64,000 bases of DNA from Saccharothrix espanaensis DSM 44229. Its GTDB lineage: Bacteria; Actinomycetota; Actinomycetes; Mycobacteriales; Pseudonocardiaceae. The DNA is taken from positions 3,410,001-3,474,000 of the forward strand of contig NC_019673.1 in the NCBI RefSeq assembly GCF_000328705.1, written 5' to 3'. The position numbers and the translations under genes were made by a program. The stretch's first letter is position 1. Every line of letters begins with the position of its first letter. Positions 43,156-54,300 of this stretch are shown piece by piece. The notes below the pieces were generated by a model that saw only the letters and a program-made list of their open reading frames with translations, did no database searches and had not been told where the DNA came from.

Positions 43156-43184
43156 TCAGCCCGGTGTCAGCGGCTCGTCAGTCG
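43156..43184 (+). promoter_or_regulatory. SARP operator: three TCAGC/T repeats at 11-bp spacing
   Basis: TCAGC at 43156, TCAGC at 43167 and TCAGT at 43178 form three direct repeats at 11-bp spacing. Seven bases after the third heptamer lies CAGCAT, a possible -10, and the sbnB-like ATG is at 43249. The region (42868-43248) is the divergent promoter between the halogenase and the Dap/NRPS operon. It also has an AT-rich element, TTTCTATATATTTTCTCTA, at 43062-43080, similar to one before the KAS III operon. No clear repeat set faces the halogenase. Confidence 0.72.
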
Positions 43185-43248
43185 CGTTCGCCAGCATCTT
43201 CTCCGGGACCGTCACCCGATCGGGTCGACGGCTGTCTAGTGAAGGGAC

Positions 43249-44277
43249 ATGGACGTGACTCCTGCCTTCGCAGTGATTTCCGGTGCGCAGGTTCACCAGG
43301 TTTTGCAGGGTCGGGAGAAGCACGTTCTCGAACTGATCGAGGCGGCCTACCGGGTGCACGGCGAGGGCGACACGGTCAATCCGCCGTCCTATTTCCTGCG
43401 GTTCCCGGAGGACCCGGCGTCGCGGATCATCGCGCTGCCCGCCTCGGTCGGCGGCGAGATCGGCGTGCACGGCGTGAAGTGGATCTCCAGCTTCCCCGCG
43501 AACGTCGCCGAGGGCCTGCCCCGCGCGTCCGCCGTGCTGATCCTCAACGACCAGCGCACCGGCTACCCGATCGCCTGCCTGGAGAGCTCCATCGTCAGCG
43601 CGGTCCGCACCGCCGCCTCCGCCGCGCTGGCCGCCGACTGGCTCTCCCGCGACCGGGGCCGGCCGACCCGGGTCGGGTTCGTCGGCACCGGCCTGATCGC
43701 CCGCTACATCCACACCTACCTGCACACCACCGGCTGGTCGTTCGACGAGGTCGGCATCCACGACCTGAGCGCGGACTCCGCCCGCGGCTTCCAGTCCTAC
43801 GTGGACGAGACCGCCGGTGGCACCACGAAGGTCCACGACACGGCGGAGAGCCTGGTCCGGGAGAGCGACCTGGTGGTGTTCGCGACCATCGCGGGCACCC
43901 CGCACGTCACCGACCCGGCCTGGTTCGAGCACAACCCGCTGGTGCTGCACGTGTCGCTGCGCGACCTGTCGCCCGAGGTGATCCTGGCCTCCACCAACGT
44001 GGTGGACGACGTGGAGCACTGCCTCAAGGCCAACACCTCGCCGCACCTGGCAGAGCAGGTCACCGGTAACCGCGACTTCCTGGCCGGCACCTTGTACGAC
44101 GTGATGACCGGCGCGGTCCGGCCCCCGGCCGACAAGCCGCTGGTGTTCTCGCCGTTCGGCCTGGGCGTCCTCGACCTGGCGGTCGGCAAGCACGTCTACG
44201 ACGAGGTGTCGCGGGCGGGCGACCTCGCCGTCGTGGACGACTTCTTCTACGACCTTCACCGCTACGGCAAGCGTTGA
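43249..44277 (+). CDS. SbnB-like dehydrogenase for 2,3-diaminopropionate synthesis
   Basis: 342 residues of the ornithine cyclodeaminase/mu-crystallin family. Visible features: VNPPSYFLRFP, VHGVKWISSFPANV, an NAD-binding VGFVGTGLIARYIHTYL and SFPANV-linked LESSIVSAVRTAA. Within this family, SbnB oxidises N-(1-amino-1-carboxy-2-ethyl)-glutamate to give L-2,3-diaminopropionate and 2-oxoglutarate. The next gene encodes an SbnA-like synthase, the invariant partner, which separates this from true ornithine cyclodeaminases. It is the first gene behind a SARP operator and leads the NRPS operon. Confidence 0.87.
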   Translation: MDVTPAFAVISGAQVHQVLQGREKHVLELIEAAYRVHGEGDTVNPPSYFLRFPEDPASRIIALPASVGGEIGVHGVKWISSFPANVAEGLPRASAVLILNDQRTGYPIACLESSIVSAVRTAASAALAADWLSRDRGRPTRVGFVGTGLIARYIHTYLHTTGWSFDEVGIHDLSADSARGFQSYVDETAGGTTKVHDTAESLVRESDLVVFATIAGTPHVTDPAWFEHNPLVLHVSLRDLSPEVILASTNVVDDVEHCLKANTSPHLAEQVTGNRDFLAGTLYDVMTGAVRPPADKPLVFSPFGLGVLDLAVGKHVYDEVSRAGDLAVVDDFFYDLHRYGKR

Positions 44278-44313
44278 GCCGCCTGACCGTGGACCTCGCC
44301 TAGGAGTCGGCTC

Positions 44314-45300
44314 ATGCCAGTGATATCCACGCCCCAGGAGTTCAACGTGGACGACCTCTACGTCGACCTCCGGCGGCTCACGGGCCACCCGCTGTACCTC
44401 AAGTGCGAAGGGTTCAACTTCGCGGGCTCCATCAAGCTCAAGGCCGCCAACGAGATGGTGTCCGCGGCGGTGCGCTCCGGCGCGCTGCACGCGGGCACCA
44501 CGCTGGTGGAGAGCTCGTCGGGCAACCTCGGTGTGGCGCTGGCCCTGGTGGCGGCCAGTCGCGGGCTGAGGTTCCTGTGCGTCACCGACACCCGCTGCAA
44601 CCTCTCGACCCGGCAGCTGATGACCGCGCTGGGCGCGGAGGTGCACGTGATCACCGAGCCGGACCCGCTCGACGGGTTCCTCGGCGCGCGCATCCGGTTC
44701 GTCCAGCAGGTGGTGGCGGACAACCCCGACCACCTGTGGCTCAACCAGTACGCCAACCCGGGCAACTCGGCGGCGCACTACCAGACCACCGGGCCGGAGA
44801 TCCTCAAGAGCTTCCCCGACGTCGACGTGGTGTTCATCGGCGCGGGCAGCACCGGCACGCTGATGGGCTGCGCCCGCTACTTCCGGGACCACAAGCCGAC
44901 CGTGCGGGTCGTCGCGGTCGACAGCATCGGCTCGGTCACCTTCGGCACGCCCGCGCAGCCCCGGATGCTGCCCGGCCTGGGCACCAGCGTGCGCCCGCCG
45001 CTGCTGGACGAGTCCTACGTGGACGAGGTGCTGCACGTCGCCGAGGCGGACACCGTCCGGTGGTGCCGGGCCCTGCTGCGCCAGGGCTTCCTGTTCGGCG
45101 GGTCGACCGGGACGGTGCTCTCCGGCGCGGCCGAGTGGCTGGCCCGGCAGGACGGCGACCTGACGGCGGTCGCGATCGCGCCCGACCTGGGCGAGCGCTA
45201 CCTGGACACCGTCTACCACGACCAGTGGATCGCGGACATCTACGGCGCGGACCTGCTCGGTGAGCAGGCACCCGCGACGCTTGCGAGGAGAATGCCATGA
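44314..45300 (+). CDS. SbnA-like PLP synthase for 2,3-diaminopropionate synthesis
   Basis: 328 residues of the cysteine synthase/beta family. The PLP lysine is in [11 protein letters not shown], the substrate loop in [12 protein letters not shown], and the phosphate-binding loop in [10 protein letters not shown]. SbnA joins O-phospho-L-serine and L-glutamate to form the intermediate that SbnB oxidises to L-2,3-diaminopropionate. It lies directly after the sbnB-like gene, and its stop overlaps the NRPS ATG. Two NRPS adenylation domains with acidic pockets are the obvious users of the product. TAGGAG precedes the ATG at 44314. Confidence 0.88.
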   Translation: MPVISTPQEFNVDDLYVDLRRLTGHPLYLKCEGFNFAGSIKLKAANEMVSAAVRSGALHAGTTLVESSSGNLGVALALVAASRGLRFLCVTDTRCNLSTRQLMTALGAEVHVITEPDPLDGFLGARIRFVQQVVADNPDHLWLNQYANPGNSAAHYQTTGPEILKSFPDVDVVFIGAGSTGTLMGCARYFRDHKPTVRVVAVDSIGSVTFGTPAQPRMLPGLGTSVRPPLLDESYVDEVLHVAEADTVRWCRALLRQGFLFGGSTGTVLSGAAEWLARQDGDLTAVAIAPDLGERYLDTVYHDQWIADIYGADLLGEQAPATLARRMP

Positions 45301-48300
45301 CCGACGCGTTGCCCCTTTCCGCCGGACAGGCCGAGATCTGGTTCGACGAGAAGCTCAACGGGCGCGGCGTCGCTTACAACTCGGCCGGCTACCTGGACAT
45401 CCGCGGCCCGCTGGACGTCGCGGCGCTGATCGCGGCCGCGCGCGGCCTGGTCGACGAGGCCGAGTGCACGCGCACCCGCTACACCGAGGTCGACGGCGTG
45501 CCGGCGCAGGTCGTGACGCCGCTGGCGGAGCTGCCGCTGACCCGGCTGGAGCTGACCGCGGCCGAGGCGGCCGACTGGATGGCCGCGGACCTCGCCACGC
45601 CGTTCGCGCTGGACGAGTTCCCGCTGTTCCGGTTCGCCGTGGTCAGGGTCGCCGAGGACCGGCACTTCTTCTACATGCGCATCCACCACCTGCTGTGCGA
45701 CGGGTACAGCCAGGTGGTGTTCTGGCGTCGGCTGGCCGAGCTGTACGGCGGGACCGGGGGCGACCCGATCCCGCCGTTGAGCGCGTTGCTCGACGGCGAG
45801 CACGCCTACCAGGACTCGCCCGCCGCCGCGAAGGACAAGGCGTTCTGGGCCACCCGGTTCGACACCGCGCCGGACCTGGTGAGCCTGTCCACCCGCACCT
45901 CCGGCGGCCCGGAGGTGCACGGCTTCCTGCGCCGCACCGGGGTGCTGCCCGCCGCCACCGCGCAGGCGCTGCGCGAGGTGGCCGGCCGCTCCGCCTCGAC
46001 GTGGCCGGCCGTCGTGCTGTCCGCGGTCGCGGTGTACACCCAGCGCCTGACCGGCGTCGGCGACGTGCTGCTCACCCTGCCCGCGACCGCCCGGATGGGC
46101 GCGACGATGCGCGCGGTGCCCGGCATGGTCGCCAACTACCTGCCGCTGCGGGTCACCGTGCGGCCCGACGACTCCCGCGCCGACCTGCTGCGCCGCACCT
46201 CGCGCGAGCTGATGCGGGTGCTCAAGCACCAGCGCCACCGGGTCAGCCGGATCCGCCGCGCGATCGGCCTGTCCACCGACGACCGCCGGCCGTTCGGCCC
46301 GTTCGTCAACATCCTGCCGCAGCAGACCGCGTTCCGGCTCGGCGAGTGCTCGGTCGAGGTGAACAACCTGTCGACCGGTCTCATCGAGGACCTGATGCTG
46401 ACCGTCGTGGACGCGCCGGACGGCGGCCTGGAGGTCCACCTCAACGGCAACCCCGAGCTGTACACCGCCGCCGAGGCCGAGGCCCACCTCGCCCGGTTCA
46501 CCGCCTTCCTGGCGGCCTTCGCGCGCGCCGCCGACGACGAACCGCTGGCAGCGCTGGAAGTCCTCACCGCCGACGAGCGCGCCGAGTGGCTCGGCGCGAC
46601 CATCGGCGACACCCGCCCCGACGCGTTCACCGACGTGGTCGAGCAGGTCCGGGCGTTCGCCGCCGAACGCCCCGACGCGATCGCCGTGGTGGAGGACGAC
46701 TTCGACGTCACCTACGCGGCCCTCGTCGCGCGGGCGAGCGCGTTGTCCCGCAAGCTCCCGAGCGCCCTGGTCGGCGTGCTGGCCGCACCGGGTGCCGGGT
46801 TCGTCACCGCCGTGCTGGGCGCGCTCGGCGCGGGCGGCGCCTACGTGCCGCTGGACGTCCGCGCGCCGCTGGCCCGGACCGCCGAACTCGTGCGGGACAA
46901 CGGGATCGACCTGCTCGTGGTCGACGCCGCGCACCGCCTGCTCGCCGTCGAGCTGGGCGTGGCGCACGTCGTGCTGGACGACGCCGAGGACGCCGAGCTC
47001 GCGCCCGCGCTGGGCGCGCCGGACGACCTGGCGTACGTGATCTTCACGTCGGGCTCGACCGGCAAGCCCAAGGGCGCCATGGTGCACCGCGCCGGCATGG
47101 TGAACCACCTGCTGGCCAAGGTCGAGGACCTGGGCCTCACCGACGCGGACAGCGTGGTGCAGAACGCGCCGCTGACGTTCGACATCTCGGTGTGGCAGAT
47201 GCTCGCGCCGCTGGTCGCGGGCGGCCGGGTGCGGGTGGTCGGCCGGGACACCGCCGCCGACCCCGACCTGCTGTTCGGCCTGGTCGCCAACGAGCGCATC
47301 ACCGTGCTGGAGGTCGTGCCGTCGCTGCTGCGCGCCGCCCTCGACGCGTGGGACATCACCGGCGCACGGCCGAAGCTGCCGTCGCTGCGCGAACTCGTGG
47401 TGACCGGCGAGGCGCTGCCCCCGGACCTGTGCCTGCGCTGGTTCGCGCGCTTCCCGACCGTGCCGCTGGTCAACGCCTACGGCCCGACGGAGTGCTCCGA
47501 CGACGTGACGCACGCGTTCGTCACGGTCGACGACGCCACCGGGGCGCGCGTGCCGATCGGCCGTGCGATCCGCAACACCAACCTGTACGTGCTGGGTGAC
47601 GACCTGGGCCCGGTGCCGACCGGCGTGCCCGGCGAGCTGTACGTGGGCGGCGCGGGCGTCGGCCGGGGCTACCTGGCCGACCCGAAGCGCACGTCCGCCA
47701 CGTTCGTCGCCGACCCGTTCAACGGCGGCCGGATGTACCGCACCGGTGACCGCGTGGTGCGCCGCGAGGACGGCCAGTTGGAGTTCCTGGAGCGCCGCGA
47801 CCACCAGGTGAAGGTGCGCGGCCACCGGATCGAGCTGGGCGAGGTCGAGGCGGCCCTGCGCGGCCTGCCCGAGGTGGCCGACGCGGCCGTGCAGGTCGTC
47901 GGTGACGGCGGTGCCAAGCGCCTGGTCGGCTACGTCGTGCTCAAGGGCCGGGTGGACCTGCGCGCCCGCTTGGCCGAGCTGCTGCCCGACTACCTGGTGC
48001 CCTCGGCGTTCGTCGAGCTGGACGCGCTGCCGCTGACCGCGCACGGCAAGGTCGACCGCAAGGCGCTGCCCGTGCCCGGACCGGCGGCCGCACCCGCCCG
48101 CGCGCCGCGCTCGCCCCGCGAACGCGTGCTGTGCGAGGTCATGGCCGAGGTGCTGGGCCTGCGCGACGTGGGCGTGGACGACGACTTCTTCACCCTCGGC
48201 GGCGACAGCATCAGCTCCATCCAGGTGGTCAGCCGGGCCCGCCGCGCCGGGGTGGTGTTCACCTCGCGCGAGGTGATGAAGCACCGCACGCCCGCCGCCA

Positions 48301-51300
48301 TCGCCGTGATCGCCAAGGACGCCGTCGAGACGGCCGCGGTCGTGGACGACGGCGTGGGCGAGGTCGAGCTGACCCCGATCGCCCACCAGCTCCGCGAGGA
48401 CCTGGTCGACCTCGCGCCGCGCACCCGCCAGTACAGCCAGTACGTGGTGCTGCACGTGCCGACCGGGCTGGACCTGGTCAAGCTCGCCGGCGCGCTCCAG
48501 CACGTGCTGGACCTGCACGACGCGCTGCGCACCCGGCTGACCGTGCCGCTGCCCGGCCTGTGGACGATGGAAACCCTGCCGGTGGGCGAGATCCGCGCCA
48601 CCAAGCTGGTCCGCCGGGTGCCGCTGGCCGAGGTGGGCGACGTGGACGAGGTCGTCGCCGAGGAGGTCGCGCGGGCCCGCGCCGGGCTCGCCCCGGAAGA
48701 GGGCCGCGTGCTCCAGGCGGTGCTCATCGACTCCGGCAGCACCGCGCGGCTCGTGCTGGTCGCGCACCACCTCGTGGTGGACGGCGTGTCGTGGCGGATC
48801 ATCGTGCCCGACCTCGCCGACGCCGTCGCGGGTCGCCCGCTGCAGCCCGTGGGCACGTCCTACCGGCGCTGGGCCAAGGTGCTCGCCGAGCACGCCCGGT
48901 CCGCCGCACGCGTCACCGAACTCCCGCTGTGGGCCGCGCAGGCGCAGCCCGACCAGCCGCTGGGCACCCGGCCGCTGGACCCCGGGCGGGACACCTACGG
49001 CACCGCCCGGTCGCTGCGGCTGGTGCTGCCGACCGAGCAGACCGCCGCGCTGCTGACCACCGTGCCCGCCGCCTTCCACGCCGAGATCAACGACGTGCTG
49101 CTCGCGGGCCTGGCGATCGCGGTCGGCGACTGGCGGCGCAAGAAGCACGGCGTGACCGACCCGGCGGTGCTGGTCGAGGTCGAGGGCCACGGCCGCGAGC
49201 AGGTCGTGGACGACGTCGACCTGTCCCGCACGGTCGGCTGGTTCACCAGCGTGTTCCCGCTGCGGCTGGACCCGGGCGAGCTGGACCGCGCCGACCTGTG
49301 GGCGGCCGGCGGCAGCGCCGGCACGGCCATCAAGCGGGTCAAGGAGCAGTTGCGCGCGCTGCCCGACCGCGGCATCGGCTTCGGCCTGCTGCGCTACCTC
49401 AACCCGCAGACCGTCGGCGCGCTCGCCCGGTTCGGCCCGCCGCAGATCGGGTTCAACTACCTGGGCCGGTTCGCCGCGGGCGCGGCGGCGGGCGACTGGA
49501 CGCTCGACGCCGGCTCCTCCGTGGTCGGCACCGGCGTCAGCCCGGACATGCCGCTGCGGCACGTCCTCGCGGTCACCCCGGTCACCGAGGACGGCCCCGG
49601 CGGGCCGAACCTGGTCGCGGACTGGCTGTGGGCCGACGGGCTGCTCTCCGACGGCGACGTCGCCGACATCGCCCGCACCTGGTTCCGGGCGCTGGAGGCG
49701 TTCGTCGAGCACGCCGCGCTGCCCGGCGCGGGCGGGCACAGCCCGTCGGACTTCGACCTGGTCGCGCTGACCGAGGGCGAGATCGCGGCGATCGAGCGCG
49801 AGACCGGCGCGGTGCAGGACGTGCTGCCGCTCTCGCCGCTGCAGAAGGGCCTGCTGTTCCAGGCCGAGTTCGACCGGGACGGTGCGGACGTCTACACCCT
49901 CCAGGTGGTCGTGGACGTCGAGGGCGCGCTCGACGTCGACGCGTTCCGGGCGGCCGCCGAGGCGTTGCTGCGCAGGCACCCGAACCTGCGCGCGTCGTTC
50001 CACTCGCGGCCGTCCGGCGACGCCGTGCAGGTGATCCCGGTCGGCGCCGCGCTGCCGTGGGAGGAGATCGACCTCACCGGCATGGACCCGGACGACCTGG
50101 CGCACGAGCTGCGCCGGCTCACCGACGAGGACTGGGTGCGCCGCTACGACATGGCCGACCCGCCGCTGGTCCGGTTCACCGTCGTGCGCACCGGGGCCGA
50201 CCGGTTCCGGCTGATCTGGGCCGTGCACCACATCCTGGTCGACGGCTGGTCGATGCCGATCTTCGCGCGCGAGCTGTTCACGCTCACCGCGAACGGCGCC
50301 GACCTGAGCGCGCTGCCGCCGGTCCCGCCCTCGCGCGGCTACCTGGAGTGGCTGGCGCGCCAGGACGACGAGGCGTCCCGCGAGGCGTGGCGGACCGCAC
50401 TGGCCGGCCTCGACGAGCCCAGCCGGATCGGCCCGGCCGAGCGGCCCCGGGTCACCGACTCGCCCGCCTCGATCACCGTCGACCTGCCCGCCGACTTCAC
50501 CGCCGAGCTGTCCGGCTGGGCGCGCGAGCGCGGCCTGACCCTGAACACCGTCATGCAGGGCGCGTGGGCGATCCTGCTGGGCCGGCTGACCGGCCGCGAC
50601 GACGTGGTGTTCGGCGCGGTGCACTCCGGCCGCCCGGTCGACCTGCCCGGCATGGAGTCCATGGTCGGCCTGTTCCTCAACACGCTGCCGGTGCGGGTCG
50701 CGCTGGACCCGACCGCGCGGGTCGCCGACCTGCTGGCCCGCGTGCAGGACGAGCAGTTCGACCTGGCCGCCCACCACCACCTCGGGCTGGCCGAGGTGCA
50801 GCAGGTGGCCGGGGTCGGCGAGCTGTTCGACACCGTGGTCAGCTTCCACAACTACCCGATGGACACCGACGGCCTGTCCGGGCTGATCCCGGGCGTCCGG
50901 CTGGTCGGCGCGGAGGGCCGGCTGGTCGCCGAGTACCCGTTCGCCCTGTCGGTCTACCCGGGCGAACAGCTCCGGCTGCTCGCGCAATACCGGGCAGACA
51001 TCTTCGAGGAGCCCGCGATTCACTCGATCGTGGACCGCTTCACCCGGCTGCTGCGCACCCTCACCGGGCAGCCGGACGTCCGGGTGGCGCAGGTCGACCT
51101 GCTGGCCCCGGCCGAGCGGACCCGGATCCTGGACGACTGGGCCGGCCGGATCGCCGACCTCCCGCCGGTCGTGGTCACCGACCTGGTCGAGGCCCGGGTG
51201 GCCGACGCCCCGGACTCCGTCGCCGCCGTGTTCCAGGGCACGCCGCTGGCCTACGGCGAGCTCAACGCCCGCGCCAACCGGCTCGCCCGGCTGCTCGTCG

Positions 51301-54300
51301 CGCGCGGCACCGGGCCGGAGGCCATCGTCGCGCTGGCCATGCCGCGCTCGCTGGAGATGCTGGTCGCGGTGCTCGGCGTGCTCAAGGCGGGCGCGTCCTA
51401 CCTGCCGATCGACGCCAAGTACCCGGCCGACCGGGTGGACTACATGGTGGCCGACGCGAAGCCGGCCGTGCTGCTGTCCACGGCGGAGGTCGCGGCGACC
51501 CTGAACGTCGACGTCGAAGTGCTGGCGATCGACGAGATCGACTTCTCCGGCTACCCCGACGGCGACCTGACCGACGAGCACCGGGTCGCGCCGCTGCGCC
51601 CGCACCACCCGGCGTACGTGATCTACACGTCCGGCTCGACCGGCAAGCCCAAGGGCGTCGTGGTCGACCACGCCGGGTTCGTCGCGATGGTGCTCAGCCT
51701 CAGCGACAAGTTCCAGGTCACCACCGACACCAAGGTGTTGCAGTTCGCCTCGTACAGCTTCGACGCCACGGTGTGGGAGATGGGCCTGGCGCTGTGCGGC
51801 GGCGGCACGGTCGTGGTCGCGGGCGAGGACGCGCGCGGCCCCGGCCAGGCGCTGATCGACCTCATCAACGACAACGGCGTGAACCTGGCCGCGCTGCCGC
51901 CGGTGGTGGCGGGCGGGCTGCCCGAGGGCACCGTGCTGCCCGACGACCTGACCATGGTGGTGGCGGGCGAGGCGTGCCCGCCGGAGATCGTGGCCCGCTG
52001 GTCGGCCACCCACCGGATGTTCAACGGCTACGGGCCCACCGAGTCGGTGCTGGCCTCGACCGTCGGCGGTCCGCTCGCGCCCGGCCCGAAGCCGCCGATC
52101 GGCGTGCCGACCGCCGCGCACCGGGTGTACGTGCTGGACTCGTTGCTGCACCCGGTCCCCGAGGGCGTGACCGGCGAGCTGTACGTCAGCGGCGGCCTGG
52201 CCCGCGGCTACCTCAACCGGCCCGGCCTGACCGCCGAGCGGTTCGTGGCCGACCCGTTCGGCGGGCCCGGCGACCGGATGTACCGCACCGGAGACCTGGT
52301 CAAGTGGCTGCCCGGCGGGCAGCTGGACTACCTGGGCCGCGCCGACGACCAGGTGCAGCTGCGCGGGTTCAGGATCGAGCTCGGCGAGATCGAGTCGGCC
52401 GCCCTGTCGCACCCGAACGTGGTGCTGGCGGCGGCGGTCGTCCGCGAGGACGAGGGCGAGGACCGCAAGCTGGTCGCCTACCTGGTCACCGACCAGGAGG
52501 GCACGGCGGTCCCGGCGGGCCTGCGGGAGAAGCTGGTCGAGGTGCTGCCGGAGTACATGGTGCCCTCGGCGCTGGTGGTGCTCGAAGAGCTGCCGCTGAC
52601 CACGCAGGGCAAGCTGGACCGCAAGGCGCTGCCCGCCCCGGACTACGCCGGCCAGACCCGCGGCCGGGGCCCGCGCAACCCGGTCGAGGAGATCCTCTGC
52701 GGCGTCTTCGCCGACGTCCTGCAACTGCCGCAGGTCGGCATCGACGACGACTTCTTCACCCTCGGCGGGCACTCCCTGCTGGCCACCAAGGTGATCAGCC
52801 GGGCCCGCGCCGCGCTGGGCGTGGAGCTGCCGATCCGGGCGCTGTTCGAGGCCCGCACGGTCGCCGGCGTCGCGGAGCAGGTGGTCGGCGCGTCCGACGC
52901 CCGCCCGCCGCTGGTGCCCGCCGTGCGCGGCGAGCGCGTGCCGCTGTCGTTCGCGCAGACCAGGTTGTGGTTCCTGGACAAGTTCGAGGACGGCATCACC
53001 GGCACCTACAACGTGCCGATGGCCGTCCGGCTCAACGGCGACCTCGACGTGCCCGCGCTGCGCGGCGCGCTGCGGGACCTGGTGGCCCGCCACGAGGTCC
53101 TGCGCTCGGTGTTCCCGGACGTCGGCGGCGAGCCGTACCAGCGGGTGGTGGAGGTGCCGGCGGACTACCCGGCGCTGCCGCTGACCCGGCTGCCCGAGGC
53201 CGAGCTGCCGGCGGTGCTGACCGCCGAGGCCGACCGGGGCTTCGACCTCGCGGCCGAACCCGTGGTGCGGGCCCACCTCTACGGTGTCGCGCCCGCTGAA
53301 CACGTGCTGCTGCTGGTGTTCCACCACATCGCGTTCGACGGCTGGTCCATCGCGCCGATGGTGGCCGACCTCGCCACCGCCTACCGGGCCCGCGTCGCCG
53401 GACGCCGGCCGGACTGGGTCCCGCTGGAGGTGCAGTACGCGGACTACGCGCTGTGGCAGCGGGAGCTGCTCGGCGACGAGCACGACCCGGAGAGCCTGCT
53501 GTCCCACCAGCTCGGGTACTGGACCAAGGCCCTGGCCGGGGTGCCGGAGGAGCTGGACCTGCCGACCGACTTCGCCCGCCCGGCGGTCGCCGAGTACACC
53601 GGCGACGAGCTGCGGTTCGAGGTCGACGCGGAGCTGTACCAGGCCGTGGTGACGCTGGCCCGCGACTCCGGGGCGAGCGTGTTCATGGTGTTCCAGGCGG
53701 CGTTGTCGGCCCTGCTGACCAAGCTCGGCGCGGGCACCGACATCCCGCTGGGCACGCCCACCGCCGGCCGCACCGACGACGAGCTGGCCGGCCTGATCGG
53801 CTTCTTCGTCAACACCCTGGTGCTGCGCACCGACACCGGCGGCGACCCGACCTTCCAGGAGCTGCTGCACCGGGTGCGCGACACCAACCTGGCCGCCTAC
53901 CAGCACCAGGACGTGCCGTTCGAGCACCTGGTGGACAAGCTCAACCCGGAGCGGTCGCTGAACAAGCAGCCGCTGTTCCAGGTCATGCTCTCGTTGCAGA
54001 CCAGCGACGACATCCCGCTGACGCTGCCCGGCCTGACCGGTCGGGTGGAGCCGGTGCGGTCGCAGCGGGCGAAGTTCGACTTCACCGTGCTGCTGGAGGA
54101 GCGCTACGCCGAGGGCGTGCCGGCCGGGATGCACGGCGTGCTGGAGTACAGCACCGAGCTGTTCACCGAGGCGTCCGCGCGGCGGCTGTCCCGCCGGCTG
54201 GTCGACTTCCTGCGGACCGTGGTGTCCGACCCGGCGGCCCGGCTGAGCCGGGTGGACGTGCTCGACGCCGACGAGCGGGACGCGGTCCTGCGGATCGGCA

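Noticed and set aside
43249..44277. Annotation as ornithine cyclodeaminase making proline
   Set aside because: The adjacent SbnA-like synthase and the two acidic NRPS pockets point to the SbnB role in diaminopropionate synthesis.
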